A stretch of 44,895 nt of DNA from an uncultured Ferrovum sp. (GTDB lineage Bacteria; Pseudomonadota; Gammaproteobacteria; Burkholderiales; Ferrovaceae): contig CAIVUX010000011.1 in NCBI GenBank assembly GCA_903909215.1, forward strand, positions 1-44,895, read 5' to 3'. Both the position numbers and the translations under genes were made by a program. Below are positions 8,458 to 16,905 of the stretch, in pieces (positions within the stretch are counted from its first letter, which is position 1; every line of letters begins with the position of its first letter). Under the pieces are notes generated by a model. It had not been told where the DNA came from, searched no databases, and saw only the letters and a list, made by a program, of their open reading frames with translations.

Positions 8458-8927
8458 TCTGTAACCCGGCGTGATTCAAGGTAGGTCTTGATGGCCCAGA
8501 TGGCCTCTTGGCTAAAGAATCCTTGAAATGGTGGCATATACACATTGCCGTTACGCACCTTTCCGTGCAGTACGGAAACCATGAAATACTGGTTATGATC
8601 ATCAAAGCAACCTTGTTTTTTGGCAACATCGATCAAACTCATGCAGTCCATATCAAGCTTGCGCAGATCAGGGGCAATGCCTCCTGATATGGCTTCCAAG
8701 CCATGGCAACGCGCACAATTTTGGTTAAAGGCAGAGGTGCCGATTTCCAGCGCAAGGGCATTGCCGCTATAAGGGTTGCTGGATAGGGTCTCTGTTCCCA
8801 AAGACGGAAGTCCCGTGGTATCCACGCTTTGCGGGGTTACGTCACCATGGGCCAACGCTTCCAATGAGGTCACTGGCCCCCATAAGATTAGAACTAGTAA
8901 AAACAAAACAGAACGAATAGAACGCAT
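8454..8927 (-). CDS. pedF: Cytochrome c-550, PedF type
   Basis: ATG at 8925-8927 with GAGGAG about 8 bases upstream gives 157 residues. A longer in-frame reading to 9089 exists, but it has no signal peptide at its start and crosses the promoter. The protein has a signal peptide cut near ALA|HGDV (26/27), one haem site CARCH (71-75) and a likely axial Met in YMPPF (131). The mature start HGDVTPQSVDT and the blocks NCARCHGLEAISGGIAPDLR and RNGNVYMPPF are characteristic of the c-550 that accepts electrons from PQQ alcohol dehydrogenases in the periplasm (PedF of Pseudomonas putida). It is first in a two-gene operon with the binding protein and has its own sigma-54 promoter. Confidence 0.85.
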   Translation of the reverse strand: MRSIRSVLFLLVLILWGPVTSLEALAHGDVTPQSVDTTGLPSLGTETLSSNPYSGNALALEIGTSAFNQNCARCHGLEAISGGIAPDLRKLDMDCMSLIDVAKKQGCFDDHNQYFMVSVLHGKVRNGNVYMPPFQGFFSQEAIWAIKTYLESRRVTE

Positions 8928-8970
8928 GAAAAGACTCCTCTTCATTATTTTTATCATACAGAGGTGTTTA

Positions 8971-8986
8971 TGCAAGTCCTGTGCCA
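8971..8986 (-). promoter_or_regulatory. Sigma-54 promoter of pedF
   Basis: The minus strand reads TGGCACAGGACTTGCA, a perfect TGGCAC-N5-TTGCA -24/-12 element. The -12 GC is about 47 bases before the pedF ATG, which places the transcript start near 8959 and leaves a leader of some 30 bases carrying the GAGGAG ribosome site. The adjacent divergent gene is a sigma-54 activator, which is what such a promoter needs. Confidence 0.88.
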
Positions 8987-9057
8987 TAAAGATATTTATA
9001 ATATACAATTGGTTATAAATATCACCATCAGCAGCTGTTCCGTAATCCAACAAAGGC

Positions 9058-9076
9058 GTGACAGTTGTGACAGTTG
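9058..9076. promoter_or_regulatory. Tandem repeat, candidate activator binding site
   Basis: The plus strand carries GTGACAGTT twice in direct succession (9058-9066 and 9067-9075), then G. It lies 72-90 bases upstream of the pedF sigma-54 element, where enhancer-binding proteins usually sit, and 94 bases before the activator gene itself. A related GTGACGCTTG occurs on the minus strand at 13057-13066, about 100 bases upstream of the dehydrogenase sigma-54 element. The function is inferred. Confidence 0.4.
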
Positions 9077-9169
9077 CGCGTACGATCATTCACATACAAA
9101 AAAGCGTTGAAATACAACAGACGCGTCGGAGGTATGCTCTTTTAGGGCCTGCCCCAACCGGGAGGCATT

Positions 9170-11062
9170 ATGGATCAATTGTCACGAGAAGACGTTATTC
9201 GGCAATCGCATTTGCGTTCTGAGTCTTACGGATTATCAGAACGTTATGCTCCTGAATTTGATCGCATCAACCGCGGCGAGATGCAAGACCTGGTGGATCA
9301 AAACCGGGTGTTACATCTTCATGCTCTGCCCATCATGACCACCCTCTACGAACAAATCATTAATACGCATAGCATGGTATTGCTCACTGATTGCACGGGT
9401 GTGATTGTGTATTCCATTGGCGATCAAGATGTCAGTGAGAAGGCAGCGCAAGTGGCCTTGGCGCCCGGTGTGCAATGGTCTGAACAAAGCAAAGGGACTA
9501 ACGCCATCGGTACGGCAATTGCGGAAGAACGGCCCACCCGGGTTCACGGTGACGAACACTTCTTACTGGCCAATAAATTTCTAACCTGCTCCGCCTCCCC
9601 TATCCTCGATCCTGACGGTAAAGTCATGGGCGTTTTGGACGTCACTGGTGATCAGCGCAACTTCCATGGACATACCATGGCCTTGGTACGGCTGTCGGCA
9701 GAGATGATTGAAAACCAAATTTTTCGCTCCACGGCACGGGAACATGCCTTTGCCTTGTACTTTCATTGCCGACCTGAATTTATTAATACCATGATGGAAG
9801 GCATTGTCTCATTCGATCCCAACGGACATGTGCGCTCTGCCAATCGCCAAGCTCTTTCCTTGTTAGGCGTAACCCTAGCAGGCATGCGTGCGCATAGCTT
9901 TGGTTCACTTTTTGGTTTGCCGCTTTCAGCGTTTTACGATCACTATCGCATGGCCAGCCCGCAATTGATGATGCTAAACCTCAACAATGGGCTACAGGTA
10001 TTTGCACAAGGAAAAATTAACGCCAACAACCGCGCCTTCTCGTTAGGGGATACACGCGTATCCCCTCCGGCACCACAACCCTCCGCTGCTGCCAAGCTCG
10101 TCTCTTCTCATGGCCCCTGGGCTCATTTGGACCAACTGGATACGGGCCATGAGCAAATGCGCGAAAACATAAACAAGATTCGCAAGGTGATTGATCGTGA
10201 TGTTCCCATTCTTGTTTTGGGTGAAACCGGCACCGGTAAAGAAATTTTGGCGCGCGCCATACATAACGATTCCCTGCGCAAAAACAGCCCATTTATCGCT
10301 GTGAATTGCGCCTCTATTCCAGAAAACCTCATTGAGTCTGAATTGTTTGGCTATGAAGATGGCGCCTTTACGGGGGCACGCAAAAAAGGCAGCATGGGTA
10401 AATTTCTGCAAGCCAATGGCGGTACTATTTTCTTAGATGAAATTGGTGACATGCCCTTAAGTCTGCAAGCACGCTTGTTACGTGTATTACAAGAGCGCGC
10501 GGTTAACCCCTTGGGCAGCAGCAAAACATTCCCGGTAAATGTAATGGTGATATGCGCCACCCACCAAAACTTACGTGAACGTATTGAAAACAAAACATTT
10601 CGAGAAGATCTCTACTATCGCTTGAATGGCCTGATTATTAAACTGCCCGCCTTGCGTGAACGCACAGATCTAGAGATTATTGTGCGTAAAATCCTACAAG
10701 TAGAGAGCAACGGTCAAAACCATCGACTCTCTGCTGACGTGTTGAAGCTTTTCACAAATTACCATTGGCCAGGCAATATTCGCCAATTGTCTAACGTCTT
10801 GCGCACCACGGTTATTATGGCCGACGCCGACGGCCTGATTGCTCGTGACCATTTGCCGACAGATTTTTTAGAAGAAGTCATGACCGTTAAAACCCCCACA
10901 CCGTCTTCTGCTATAGCCATTGGTGAATCGCGTTTACACCGTATCGAGGCGGAAGTCATTCGACAAGTAATCGATAGTCACGCCGGTAATGTTTCAGCAG
11001 CTGCTCGACAACTGGGCATTTCGCGCAACACCATCTATCGCAAGCTTGGTTTATCCTCATAA
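9170..11062 (+). CDS. AcoR-type sigma-54-dependent activator
   Basis: This 630-residue enhancer-binding protein starts at ATG 9170 with GGAGG five bases upstream. The N-terminal third holds a GAF sensor (about 55-190: [33 protein letters not shown]) typical of the AcoR group, followed by a PAS-like segment (about 205-260). The AAA+ domain has Walker A GETGTGKE (351-358), the sigma-54 contact loop GAFTGA (398-403) and Walker [11 protein letters not shown] (418-427). The end is a Fis-type helix-turn-helix, [22 protein letters not shown]. AcoR relatives answer to small alcohols, aldehydes or acetoin. It lies between two units with perfect sigma-54 promoters, so it almost certainly controls them. 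The ligand is unknown. Confidence 0.92.
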   Translation: MDQLSREDVIRQSHLRSESYGLSERYAPEFDRINRGEMQDLVDQNRVLHLHALPIMTTLYEQIINTHSMVLLTDCTGVIVYSIGDQDVSEKAAQVALAPGVQWSEQSKGTNAIGTAIAEERPTRVHGDEHFLLANKFLTCSASPILDPDGKVMGVLDVTGDQRNFHGHTMALVRLSAEMIENQIFRSTAREHAFALYFHCRPEFINTMMEGIVSFDPNGHVRSANRQALSLLGVTLAGMRAHSFGSLFGLPLSAFYDHYRMASPQLMMLNLNNGLQVFAQGKINANNRAFSLGDTRVSPPAPQPSAAAKLVSSHGPWAHLDQLDTGHEQMRENINKIRKVIDRDVPILVLGETGTGKEILARAIHNDSLRKNSPFIAVNCASIPENLIESELFGYEDGAFTGARKKGSMGKFLQANGGTIFLDEIGDMPLSLQARLLRVLQERAVNPLGSSKTFPVNVMVICATHQNLRERIENKTFREDLYYRLNGLIIKLPALRERTDLEIIVRKILQVESNGQNHRLSADVLKLFTNYHWPGNIRQLSNVLRTTVIMADADGLIARDHLPTDFLEEVMTVKTPTPSSAIAIGESRLHRIEAEVIRQVIDSHAGNVSAAARQLGISRNTIYRKLGLSS

Positions 11063-11096
11063 AAAAAGGGTCAGACCCCGTATGGGGTCTGACCCT
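11060..11096 (-). terminator. Palindrome copy 2, terminator of the dehydrogenase gene
   Basis: AGGGTCAGACCCC (11067-11079), loop GTAT, GGGGTCTGACCCT (11084-11096): a perfect 13-base stem. On the minus strand it is followed directly by a run of T (11060-11067), so it ends the dehydrogenase transcript 22 bases past its stop. The T run lies in the stop codon region of the convergent activator gene. This repeat copy has evidently been turned into a terminator. Confidence 0.8.
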
Positions 11097-11117
11097 AGAT
11101 TCAAGAACCTTGCTGTA

Positions 11118-12863
11118 TTACTTAGTGAGTTTAAACACCCATACTGAACCACCTTGTTCCAGGAAGCTCACTTTCTTGGCTACGTCGCCGCCCCAGAGAG
11201 GCACTGCACCACCCCAACCAGATACTACGGCTACATATTGCGTTGTACCATCGGACCAGGTAATGGGAGGCGCCACAATGCCAGAGCCTGTTTGATATTT
11301 CCAGAGCTCTTTGCCGGTGCTGGCATCCATGGCTTTCAGGTAACCCTCAGGAGTGCCGTAGAACACCAGGCCGCCACCTGTGGTGAGAACGCCACCCCAG
11401 AGCGGTGCATTGTTTTTAACTTCCCACACAATCTTGCCGGTCTTGGGGTTAATGGCACGTAAGGCCCCAATGTAATCATCGTTAACTGTTTTAATGGTAA
11501 AACCAGCGCCTAAGTACGCACCGCCTTTCTTATAGGCAACAGGTTCGTTCCAAATTTCCATGCCCCATTCGTTCGCAGGAACGTAGAACAGCCCAGTTCC
11601 TGGATTGTAGGCCATAGGCATTTGGTTTTTACCGCCCAAGAACGAAGGCACTGCGAAAACCACAGTTCCCTTTTTACCATCAGCAGAAGCCGCTGGATTG
11701 CCTGGACGAACTGCATCGTCATACACCGGACGACCAGTGGTCAAATCAATGCTCTTGGCCCAAGTAATTTTCTTAACGAATGGGAAAGCATTAATCAGCT
11801 TACCGGTTTTGGCATCGTTCACATAGAAGAAGCCATTACGATCCGCCTTACCGCCAACACGTTTGCCATCCATATCAAAGGTAACGAACTCATTCGCACC
11901 ATCGTAATCCCAGGCATCATTAGGCGTGTTTTGATAGGACCAAACGATTTTGCCAGTGGTGACATCCAAGGCCACTGTGGAGCAAGAATAGAGATTATCT
12001 CCTGGACGCATATGGCTATTCCATGGAGCGGGGTTACCCGTACCGAAATAGGCTAAACCCGTCTTAGGATCGAAGGTGCCGCCCAACCATGTTGAGGCAC
12101 CGCCTGTTTTCCAAAGCTCACCAGGCCATGATGCATTGGTGGTACCGCTAATACCGTTTTCTGTTTTGTTACCATCTTTGTCAAAGGTGTAACCCATGTG
12201 ACCTTCAACGGTAGGGCGAACCCAAACCAGTTTTCCAGTACGCGGATCACGGGCTTCTACACGACCCACGATGCCAAACTCGCCACCGGATACACCGGTG
12301 AGCAACAGGCCTTTGGCAATCAATGGAGCGGCAGATGAAGAGAACCCTGCAGAATATTCATCAATCTTTTCTTTCCAGACCACTTTACCGGTGTCTTGAT
12401 CTAAAGCCACCAGTTGAGCATCGAGCGTTCCAAAAATAACCAAGTTGTCATACAGGGCGGCGCCGCGATTAACCACATCGCAGCAAGGCATAATGCCTTC
12501 TGGGAGGCGATGCTCATACTTCCACAGCTTAGCACCTGTCTTTACATCAATGGCATAAATGCGCGAATACGAAGCAGTCACAAACATTTTACCGTCATGT
12601 ACCAATGGTTGCGATTCTTGACCACGTTGCTTTTCACCACCAAAGGACATAGTCCAGGCAGGAACAAGCTTAGAAACATTTTGTGCGTTAATGGCTTTGA
12701 GCGGACTAAATCGTTCGCCCTCGGAACCCAATCCGTTGCTAAGCACTTCATGGGTATTGCTGGAGGCTTTCTCCAACATTTGATCCGTGACGGCGGTGGC
12801 GGAAGCCCCCAACGGCACGAGCAGTGCGCTCGCAACGAGCGCAAGGCATAGATTTTTCTTCAT
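11118..12863 (-). CDS. PQQ alcohol dehydrogenase with lanthanide signature
   Basis: The 581-residue protein has a signal peptide (cut near ASA|TAV, 22/23) and the eight-bladed propeller of methanol/ethanol quinoprotein dehydrogenases, with repeated tryptophan-docking motifs such as [11 protein letters not shown] and [11 protein letters not shown]. The vicinal cysteines that clamp PQQ are C127-C128. Metal ligands appear as E195, N277 and the catalytic D319. Two residues on, D321 (WDYDG, 318-322) supplies the extra carboxylate that marks lanthanide-dependent enzymes; calcium types have Ala or Ser there. The overall sequence is closer to the ExaF/PedH ethanol-type group than to classical XoxF. 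It oxidises alcohols in the periplasm, handing electrons to a cytochrome such as PedF. ATG at 12861-12863 has GGGGAG upstream, and the gene stands alone behind a sigma-54 promoter. PQQ synthesis genes are not in the window. Confidence 0.93.
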   Translation of the reverse strand: MKKNLCLALVASALLVPLGASATAVTDQMLEKASSNTHEVLSNGLGSEGERFSPLKAINAQNVSKLVPAWTMSFGGEKQRGQESQPLVHDGKMFVTASYSRIYAIDVKTGAKLWKYEHRLPEGIMPCCDVVNRGAALYDNLVIFGTLDAQLVALDQDTGKVVWKEKIDEYSAGFSSSAAPLIAKGLLLTGVSGGEFGIVGRVEARDPRTGKLVWVRPTVEGHMGYTFDKDGNKTENGISGTTNASWPGELWKTGGASTWLGGTFDPKTGLAYFGTGNPAPWNSHMRPGDNLYSCSTVALDVTTGKIVWSYQNTPNDAWDYDGANEFVTFDMDGKRVGGKADRNGFFYVNDAKTGKLINAFPFVKKITWAKSIDLTTGRPVYDDAVRPGNPAASADGKKGTVVFAVPSFLGGKNQMPMAYNPGTGLFYVPANEWGMEIWNEPVAYKKGGAYLGAGFTIKTVNDDYIGALRAINPKTGKIVWEVKNNAPLWGGVLTTGGGLVFYGTPEGYLKAMDASTGKELWKYQTGSGIVAPPITWSDGTTQYVAVVSGWGGAVPLWGGDVAKKVSFLEQGGSVWVFKLTK

Positions 12864-12940
12864 ATGGTGAATCTCCCCTATTAATTATAGAAATGCCCGG
12901 GTATTTCTTGTACCGGAGTGATGCCGGACAATAGGGGATG

Positions 12941-12956
12941 AGCAAATGCCGTGCCA
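12941..12956 (-). promoter_or_regulatory. Sigma-54 promoter of the PQQ dehydrogenase
   Basis: The minus strand reads TGGCACGGCATTTGCT, a perfect TGGCAC-N5-TTGCT element. The predicted start is near 12930, leaving a leader of about 65 bases before the ATG at 12863. Together with the matching element before pedF it ties both units to the AcoR-type activator between them. Confidence 0.88.
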
Positions 12957-13075
12957 AAAAACACCATGGGCGTTTTAAGGAGTATCTATTTGATTGTAGA
13001 GCACTGTATAGGGATTAGAGACGTTCCAATAAAGCATGGCATGTTTCAAAACGAATCAAGCGTCACACTAAGGAT

Positions 13076-13105
13076 GGGGTCAGACCCCGCATGGGGTCTG
13101 ACCCC
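13076..13105. repeat. GGGGTCAGACCCC palindrome, copy 3
   Basis: GGGGTCAGACCCC, loop GCAT, GGGGTCTGACCCC: a perfect 13-base stem. It lies 24 bases past the stop of the 3-hydroxyisobutyrate dehydrogenase-like gene and upstream of the PQQ dehydrogenase promoter. No T run follows on either strand, so a terminator role is less clear here than at copies 2 and 4. Confidence 0.92.
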
Positions 13106-13129
13106 TAATCAGCAGAGTCTAAAATAAGT

Positions 13130-14017
13130 CTAAGAACGTCGAAAGCGACGGATCAAACTGGAGGTGTCCCAACGACGGCCACCCATAGCCTGTACCTCAG
13201 CATAGAATTGATCAACTAATGCGGTCATGGGCAATAACGCACCGTTGTGATGGGCTTCGTTTAACACCAAACCCAAATCCTTACGCATCCAATCCACTGC
13301 AAAACCAAAATCAAATTCATCTTGCACCATGGTTTTTCCACGGTTATCCATTTGCCATGATTGCGCAGCGCCTTTTGAAATCACATCCAAAACGCGCTGC
13401 ACATCCAACTGGGCTTTATCGGCAAAATTGAGCGCTTCGGAGAGGCCCTGTAAAAGACCGGCAATACAAATTTGATTGACCATTTTGGTTAGTTGACCGG
13501 ATCCTGAGGCGCCCATTAAGGTTGCGGCCTTTGCATAGGCCGCCATAATTGGTGCCACTGCATTGAAGGCGGCCTCATCACCCCCGCACATAATGGTAAG
13601 CTGCCCTTTTTGAGCGCCCACCTGCCCGCCGGAAACCGGTGCATCCACAAACCCTACATTTTTTTGAGCGCAGGCAGCGGCCAGTTCGCGCGCCACTTCC
13701 GCGGATGCCGTGGTATGGTCCACTAAAATAGATTGTGCTGAAAGACCTACCAACGCGCCATTGTCGCCATACACTACGCTGCGAATATCGTGATCATTGC
13801 CCACGCACATAAACACCACATGTGCGCCAGCCGCCGCCAAAGCTGGTGTATCGGCAACGCGCCCCCCAGGATGCTGTGCCAACCACTCTGTGGATTTGGC
13901 TTTATTGCGGTTATACACAGTGACAGCATGACCTGCACGATGTAAATGCCCGGCCATGGGATAACCCATTACGCCAAGACCTAAAAAAGAAACCGAAGCA
14001 GGTTGAGGGGCGGACAT
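13130..14017 (-). CDS. 3-hydroxyisobutyrate dehydrogenase-family oxidoreductase
   Basis: The 295-residue protein belongs to the beta-hydroxyacid dehydrogenases. It has the NAD(P) Rossmann start FLGLGVMGYPMAGHLHRAGH (8-27), the substrate loop DAPVSGGQVGAQKG and the catalytic Lys in GSGQLTKMVNQ. Family members oxidise 3-hydroxyisobutyrate in valine breakdown (MmsB), reduce tartronate semialdehyde (GarR/GlxR) or reduce succinic semialdehyde. The sequence alone does not decide between these. Start is ATG at 14015-14017 with GGAG 11 bases upstream. It sits 29 bases after yceI and ends a long minus-strand run. No other valine or glyoxylate genes are nearby. Confidence 0.88.
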   Translation of the reverse strand: MSAPQPASVSFLGLGVMGYPMAGHLHRAGHAVTVYNRNKAKSTEWLAQHPGGRVADTPALAAAGAHVVFMCVGNDHDIRSVVYGDNGALVGLSAQSILVDHTTASAEVARELAAACAQKNVGFVDAPVSGGQVGAQKGQLTIMCGGDEAAFNAVAPIMAAYAKAATLMGASGSGQLTKMVNQICIAGLLQGLSEALNFADKAQLDVQRVLDVISKGAAQSWQMDNRGKTMVQDEFDFGFAVDWMRKDLGLVLNEAHHNGALLPMTALVDQFYAEVQAMGGRRWDTSSLIRRFRRS

Positions 14018-14046
14018 TTCTTTTTCTCCAAGAGAGTTTGGCGGTC

Positions 14047-14595
14047 TTAGTGTGCCAATATCATTTTAAATTTAACGACAACTTCTTCAGCCACGGTGTC
14101 GGGATCGGCCCAAGTGCCCTCGCCAATTTTAAAAACCGTGCGCATCAAAGAATAAGAACCTTCGGCCACTTGCATGCCGGACAGTGTATGGATTTTCATG
14201 GGAACAACAATATCTTGTGTAATACCTTTTAGGGCCAGATGACCATGCACTTCGTAATTCTCGCCGCCCAACGCCTTAATGCTGGTGGATTGAAAAACGG
14301 CTTGGGGAAAGTGTGTCACGTTAAACCAGTTTTTACCCTTCACTTCTGTTTCCGACTCATCGGAGGCCAAGTCTATACTGGCCAGGGCAATAGAAATTTT
14401 GGCATGGCTATGGGGTAGGTCAGTGGGTTTAAACACCACATCCGCATCGAAAATCTTAAAGCGACCTTCCACAGGCGCGCCCATTTGTTTGCATATAAAA
14501 CGGATCTCACTCTTATCCAACAGCACAGCTGCGCTCGCGCTTTGCGCCCACAATAACGCTAACCCTATAAGCGTGGTTCTATACAATGCCGTCAT
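14047..14595 (-). CDS. yceI: YceI-family periplasmic protein
   Basis: With ATG at 14593-14595, overlapping the cytochrome b561 stop as ATGA, the protein has 182 residues. A GTG two codons earlier is possible. A signal peptide (MTALYRTTLIGLALLWAQSASA) precedes the YceI lipocalin-like barrel: LLDKSEIRFICKQMGAPVEGRFKIFDADVVF, the FNVTHFPQAVFQST segment and GHLALKGITQDIVVPM. Barrels of this fold bind polyisoprenoids such as ubiquinone precursors. Pairing with a cytochrome b561 gene is the same as E. coli yceJ-yceI, so the two may act together on a quinone or a lipid at the inner membrane. The exact function is not established. Confidence 0.92.
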   Translation of the reverse strand: MTALYRTTLIGLALLWAQSASAAVLLDKSEIRFICKQMGAPVEGRFKIFDADVVFKPTDLPHSHAKISIALASIDLASDESETEVKGKNWFNVTHFPQAVFQSTSIKALGGENYEVHGHLALKGITQDIVVPMKIHTLSGMQVAEGSYSLMRTVFKIGEGTWADPDTVAEEVVVKFKMILAH

Positions 14596-15134
14596 TTGCA
14601 CTTACCAGAAAAACGCATGCGATCGAGCAGGTTATCTTTATCCATAAACTGATGCTTTAGGGTGGCGGCCACGTGCATAATCACCAAACCCAGTAAAGCC
14701 CAATTAAGAGATTCGTGCACCTCTTTAAATAAATCAGAAAGCTCTTTATTTTTATCTATTAAATTGGGTAAGGGAATAAAATTAAGATACACCACGCTGA
14801 CACCCGCTGCTGAGCTGTGCAGCCATCCTGTAATCGGGATGGTCACCATCAGCAGGTACAGGAAAAGATGCGTTACGCCGGAACCCTTCTTCATGTTTTC
14901 GCTCATGGAAGCGGGTAACGCGGGAACGGGATGAGTAAGACGCCAATAGATGCGATACAACACCAAGAGAAAAATGGTGACGCCTGCCCATTTGTGCCAC
15001 GCAAAGATTTTAAGCTTCCAGGGTGAAAGCTCTAAGTCGGCCATATATTGACCCACAGCAAAAGCGACCACAATGAACACTGCTACCAGCCAATGTAATG
15101 CAATGGCGGTGCCATTGTACTTAGTGTTGTTCAT
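14592..15134 (-). CDS. Cytochrome b561 family protein
   Basis: The 180-residue protein has four membrane helices with well-placed histidines: ALHWLVAVFIVVAFAVG in helix 1, FAWHKWAGVTIFLLVLYRIYWR in helix 2, THLFLYLLMVTIPITGWLHSSA in helix 3 and ESLNWALLGLVIMHVAATLKHQF in helix 4. These can hold two b haems. Such proteins pass electrons between quinol and periplasmic partners. Its ATG (15132-15134) overlaps the tatD stop by four bases, and its stop overlaps yceI by four, so the three are translated together. This makes yceI/b561 an extension of the tmk-holB-tatD operon. Confidence 0.93.
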   Translation of the reverse strand: MNNTKYNGTAIALHWLVAVFIVVAFAVGQYMADLELSPWKLKIFAWHKWAGVTIFLLVLYRIYWRLTHPVPALPASMSENMKKGSGVTHLFLYLLMVTIPITGWLHSSAAGVSVVYLNFIPLPNLIDKNKELSDLFKEVHESLNWALLGLVIMHVAATLKHQFMDKDNLLDRMRFSGKCK

Positions 15135-15898
15135 GCACTAACTCCAAATAAATTAAAAAAGTTACGTGATGTTTGTTCGGCCACCTGCGCTAATGGAATG
15201 TCACGCAGCGCGGCAATTTCCTCGGCCACATGTTTTACATAAGCCGGCTGATTGGTCTTGCCACGAAAAGGGGTGGGTGCCAAATAGGGGGAATCCGTTT
15301 CAATGAGCATATGGTCCAGTGGTATTTTTTTAGCTACGCCTTTTATAGCTAAGGCATTTTTAAAGGTGACAATTCCTGAAAATGAAATATAGAAGCCCAT
15401 TTCCATAGCCGCAAAGGCCACTGCCTCTGATTCTGTAAAGCAATGCATAACCCCTCCTACTCTTTCGGCACCTTCTTCTTTCATAATGCGCAGGGTATCT
15501 TCAGCCGCACTGCGAGTGTGAATAATGAGGGGTTTATGAGCGATACGTGCGGCGCGAATATGGGTTCGAAAGCGCTCGCGCTGCCATTCTAGGTCGCCGG
15601 TTAAGCGGTAATAATCCAAACCCGTTTCACCTATTCCCACTACTTTGGAATGGACCGCTAAATTCACCAATTGTTCCACGGTGGGCTCAGGCGTTTCTTC
15701 ATAATCAGGGTGCACGCCCACGGTGGCATACCAACGCTCATGGGTCTGTGCCACTTCTAATACTGCGGCTAAGGTGGGTAATTCCACAGAAATACACAAC
15801 GCATGAGTGACTTGATTTTCATCCATGGCGGCACTGATGGCGTCTAGATTATTTCGCAGCTCCGGAAAATCCAGATGGCAGTGAGAATCCACAAACAT
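15131..15898 (-). CDS. tatD: TatD-family metal-dependent hydrolase
   Basis: ATG at 15896-15898 begins MFVDSHCHLDFPEL, the canonical TatD start with the HxH metal pair (residues 6 and 8); the protein has 255 residues. Other metal sites are seen in GIGETGLDYY, PLIIHTRSA, GGVMHCFTES and IETDSPYLAP. Members are Mg-dependent DNases or phosphoesterases of the cytoplasm. The gene lies two bases after the holB stop, the usual place for this YcfH-type member in proteobacteria. The PilZ gene often found between holB and tatD is missing here. Confidence 0.94.
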   Translation of the reverse strand: MFVDSHCHLDFPELRNNLDAISAAMDENQVTHALCISVELPTLAAVLEVAQTHERWYATVGVHPDYEETPEPTVEQLVNLAVHSKVVGIGETGLDYYRLTGDLEWQRERFRTHIRAARIAHKPLIIHTRSAAEDTLRIMKEEGAERVGGVMHCFTESEAVAFAAMEMGFYISFSGIVTFKNALAIKGVAKKIPLDHMLIETDSPYLAPTPFRGKTNQPAYVKHVAEEIAALRDIPLAQVAEQTSRNFFNLFGVSA

Positions 15899-15900
15899 GA

Positions 15901-16905
15901 TCAATAACTCCCAGCGGCAGCGCGCAATGTCATCCAAGGTGCCAATAGACTCTCAACAAATAAACGTGGGTTAAGGGGATGGTTGACTACACGGCGTGCC
16001 TCACTCAACTGTTTTTCCCATGCCAAAAGGTCATACGCATCTAAGTGCGCCGCTAAGGCAGATTGCTGTTTGGCCAAATCAATGTGAAAACGCGCTTGCC
16101 CCAAATATTTTTGCTCCATGAGATCGTAGCTGAAACGTTGCAGCCAATCCACCAACTGAACCATGGGGATTTTAGTGGCCAATTCGGACAGCCCCACCAA
16201 GGTTATATCTGTGCGTAACAGGGCTGACATAAAAACAGTGCGTGCTGAGGAACCCTCTGCGGCCACGACGCGGGCCTCTAATGGCGCGCCTGCACAAAGC
16301 GCCAAAAAAAGGTCAGGATCCGTTACGCCCTGCGCCACCAACCATTCACGTGCTTCAGTAGGATTGGGCAGGGGCATGGGCTGATGCTGGCAACGACTGC
16401 GCACCGTAGCGGGTAAACGCCGGGGTTGATGACACACCAACAAATATAACGTACCGGGTAGCGGCTCTTCTAGGCTTTTAAGCAGAGCGTTAGCCGCATG
16501 GGTATTGAGCGCGTCGGCAGGATCGATGAGGACGACGCGCAATCCCGCGCGATGCGTACTGGTGGTCATAAAACCAGTCAGCGCACGAATTTGATTGATG
16601 CCAATCTGGGTGGGGGCTTTCTTTTTAGGGCCTTCATCGCCCTCTTCCTCATCATGATCGTCATCGCTTAAGGTGATGGCGCGATAATCAGGGTGATTGC
16701 CCGAATTAAACCAGCCACAGGCCGGACAAGTGCCGCACGCATCACCGCTGGGCTGCGGGGCTTCGCACAATAAAGCGCGCGCCAAATGTCGAGCAAAATC
16801 TGCCTTACCAATACCGCGCCGACCCGATAGCAATAGAGCATGAGGTAATGTGGCACGTTGTGCGGCCAGTTGGGCAAATAGTGCGTGCTGCCAAGAATAC
16901 ATCAT
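15901..16905 (-). CDS. holB: DNA polymerase III delta' subunit
   Basis: The 334-residue protein shows the clamp-loader AAA+ pattern of delta': ALLLSGRRGIGKADFARHLARALLCE (a degenerate P-loop), a zinc module CGTCPACGWFNSGNHPDY, then VVLIDPADALNTHAANALLKSLEEPLPGTLYLLVCHQPRRLPATVRSRCQ, broken here only by its natural length. Delta' is a stator of the loader that places the beta clamp on DNA. An acidic insert (DDDHDEEEGDEGPKKK) follows the zinc module. ATG overlaps the tmk stop by four bases. Order tmk-holB-tatD is conserved in proteobacteria. Confidence 0.95.
   Translation of the reverse strand: MMYSWQHALFAQLAAQRATLPHALLLSGRRGIGKADFARHLARALLCEAPQPSGDACGTCPACGWFNSGNHPDYRAITLSDDDHDEEEGDEGPKKKAPTQIGINQIRALTGFMTTSTHRAGLRVVLIDPADALNTHAANALLKSLEEPLPGTLYLLVCHQPRRLPATVRSRCQHQPMPLPNPTEAREWLVAQGVTDPDLFLALCAGAPLEARVVAAEGSSARTVFMSALLRTDITLVGLSELATKIPMVQLVDWLQRFSYDLMEQKYLGQARFHIDLAKQQSALAAHLDAYDLLAWEKQLSEARRVVNHPLNPRLFVESLLAPWMTLRAAAGSY

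Noticed and set aside
8928-9089. 54-codon upstream extension of the pedF frame
   Set aside because: It crosses the perfect sigma-54 element and puts the signal peptide inside the protein; ATG 8927 has a strong ribosome site.
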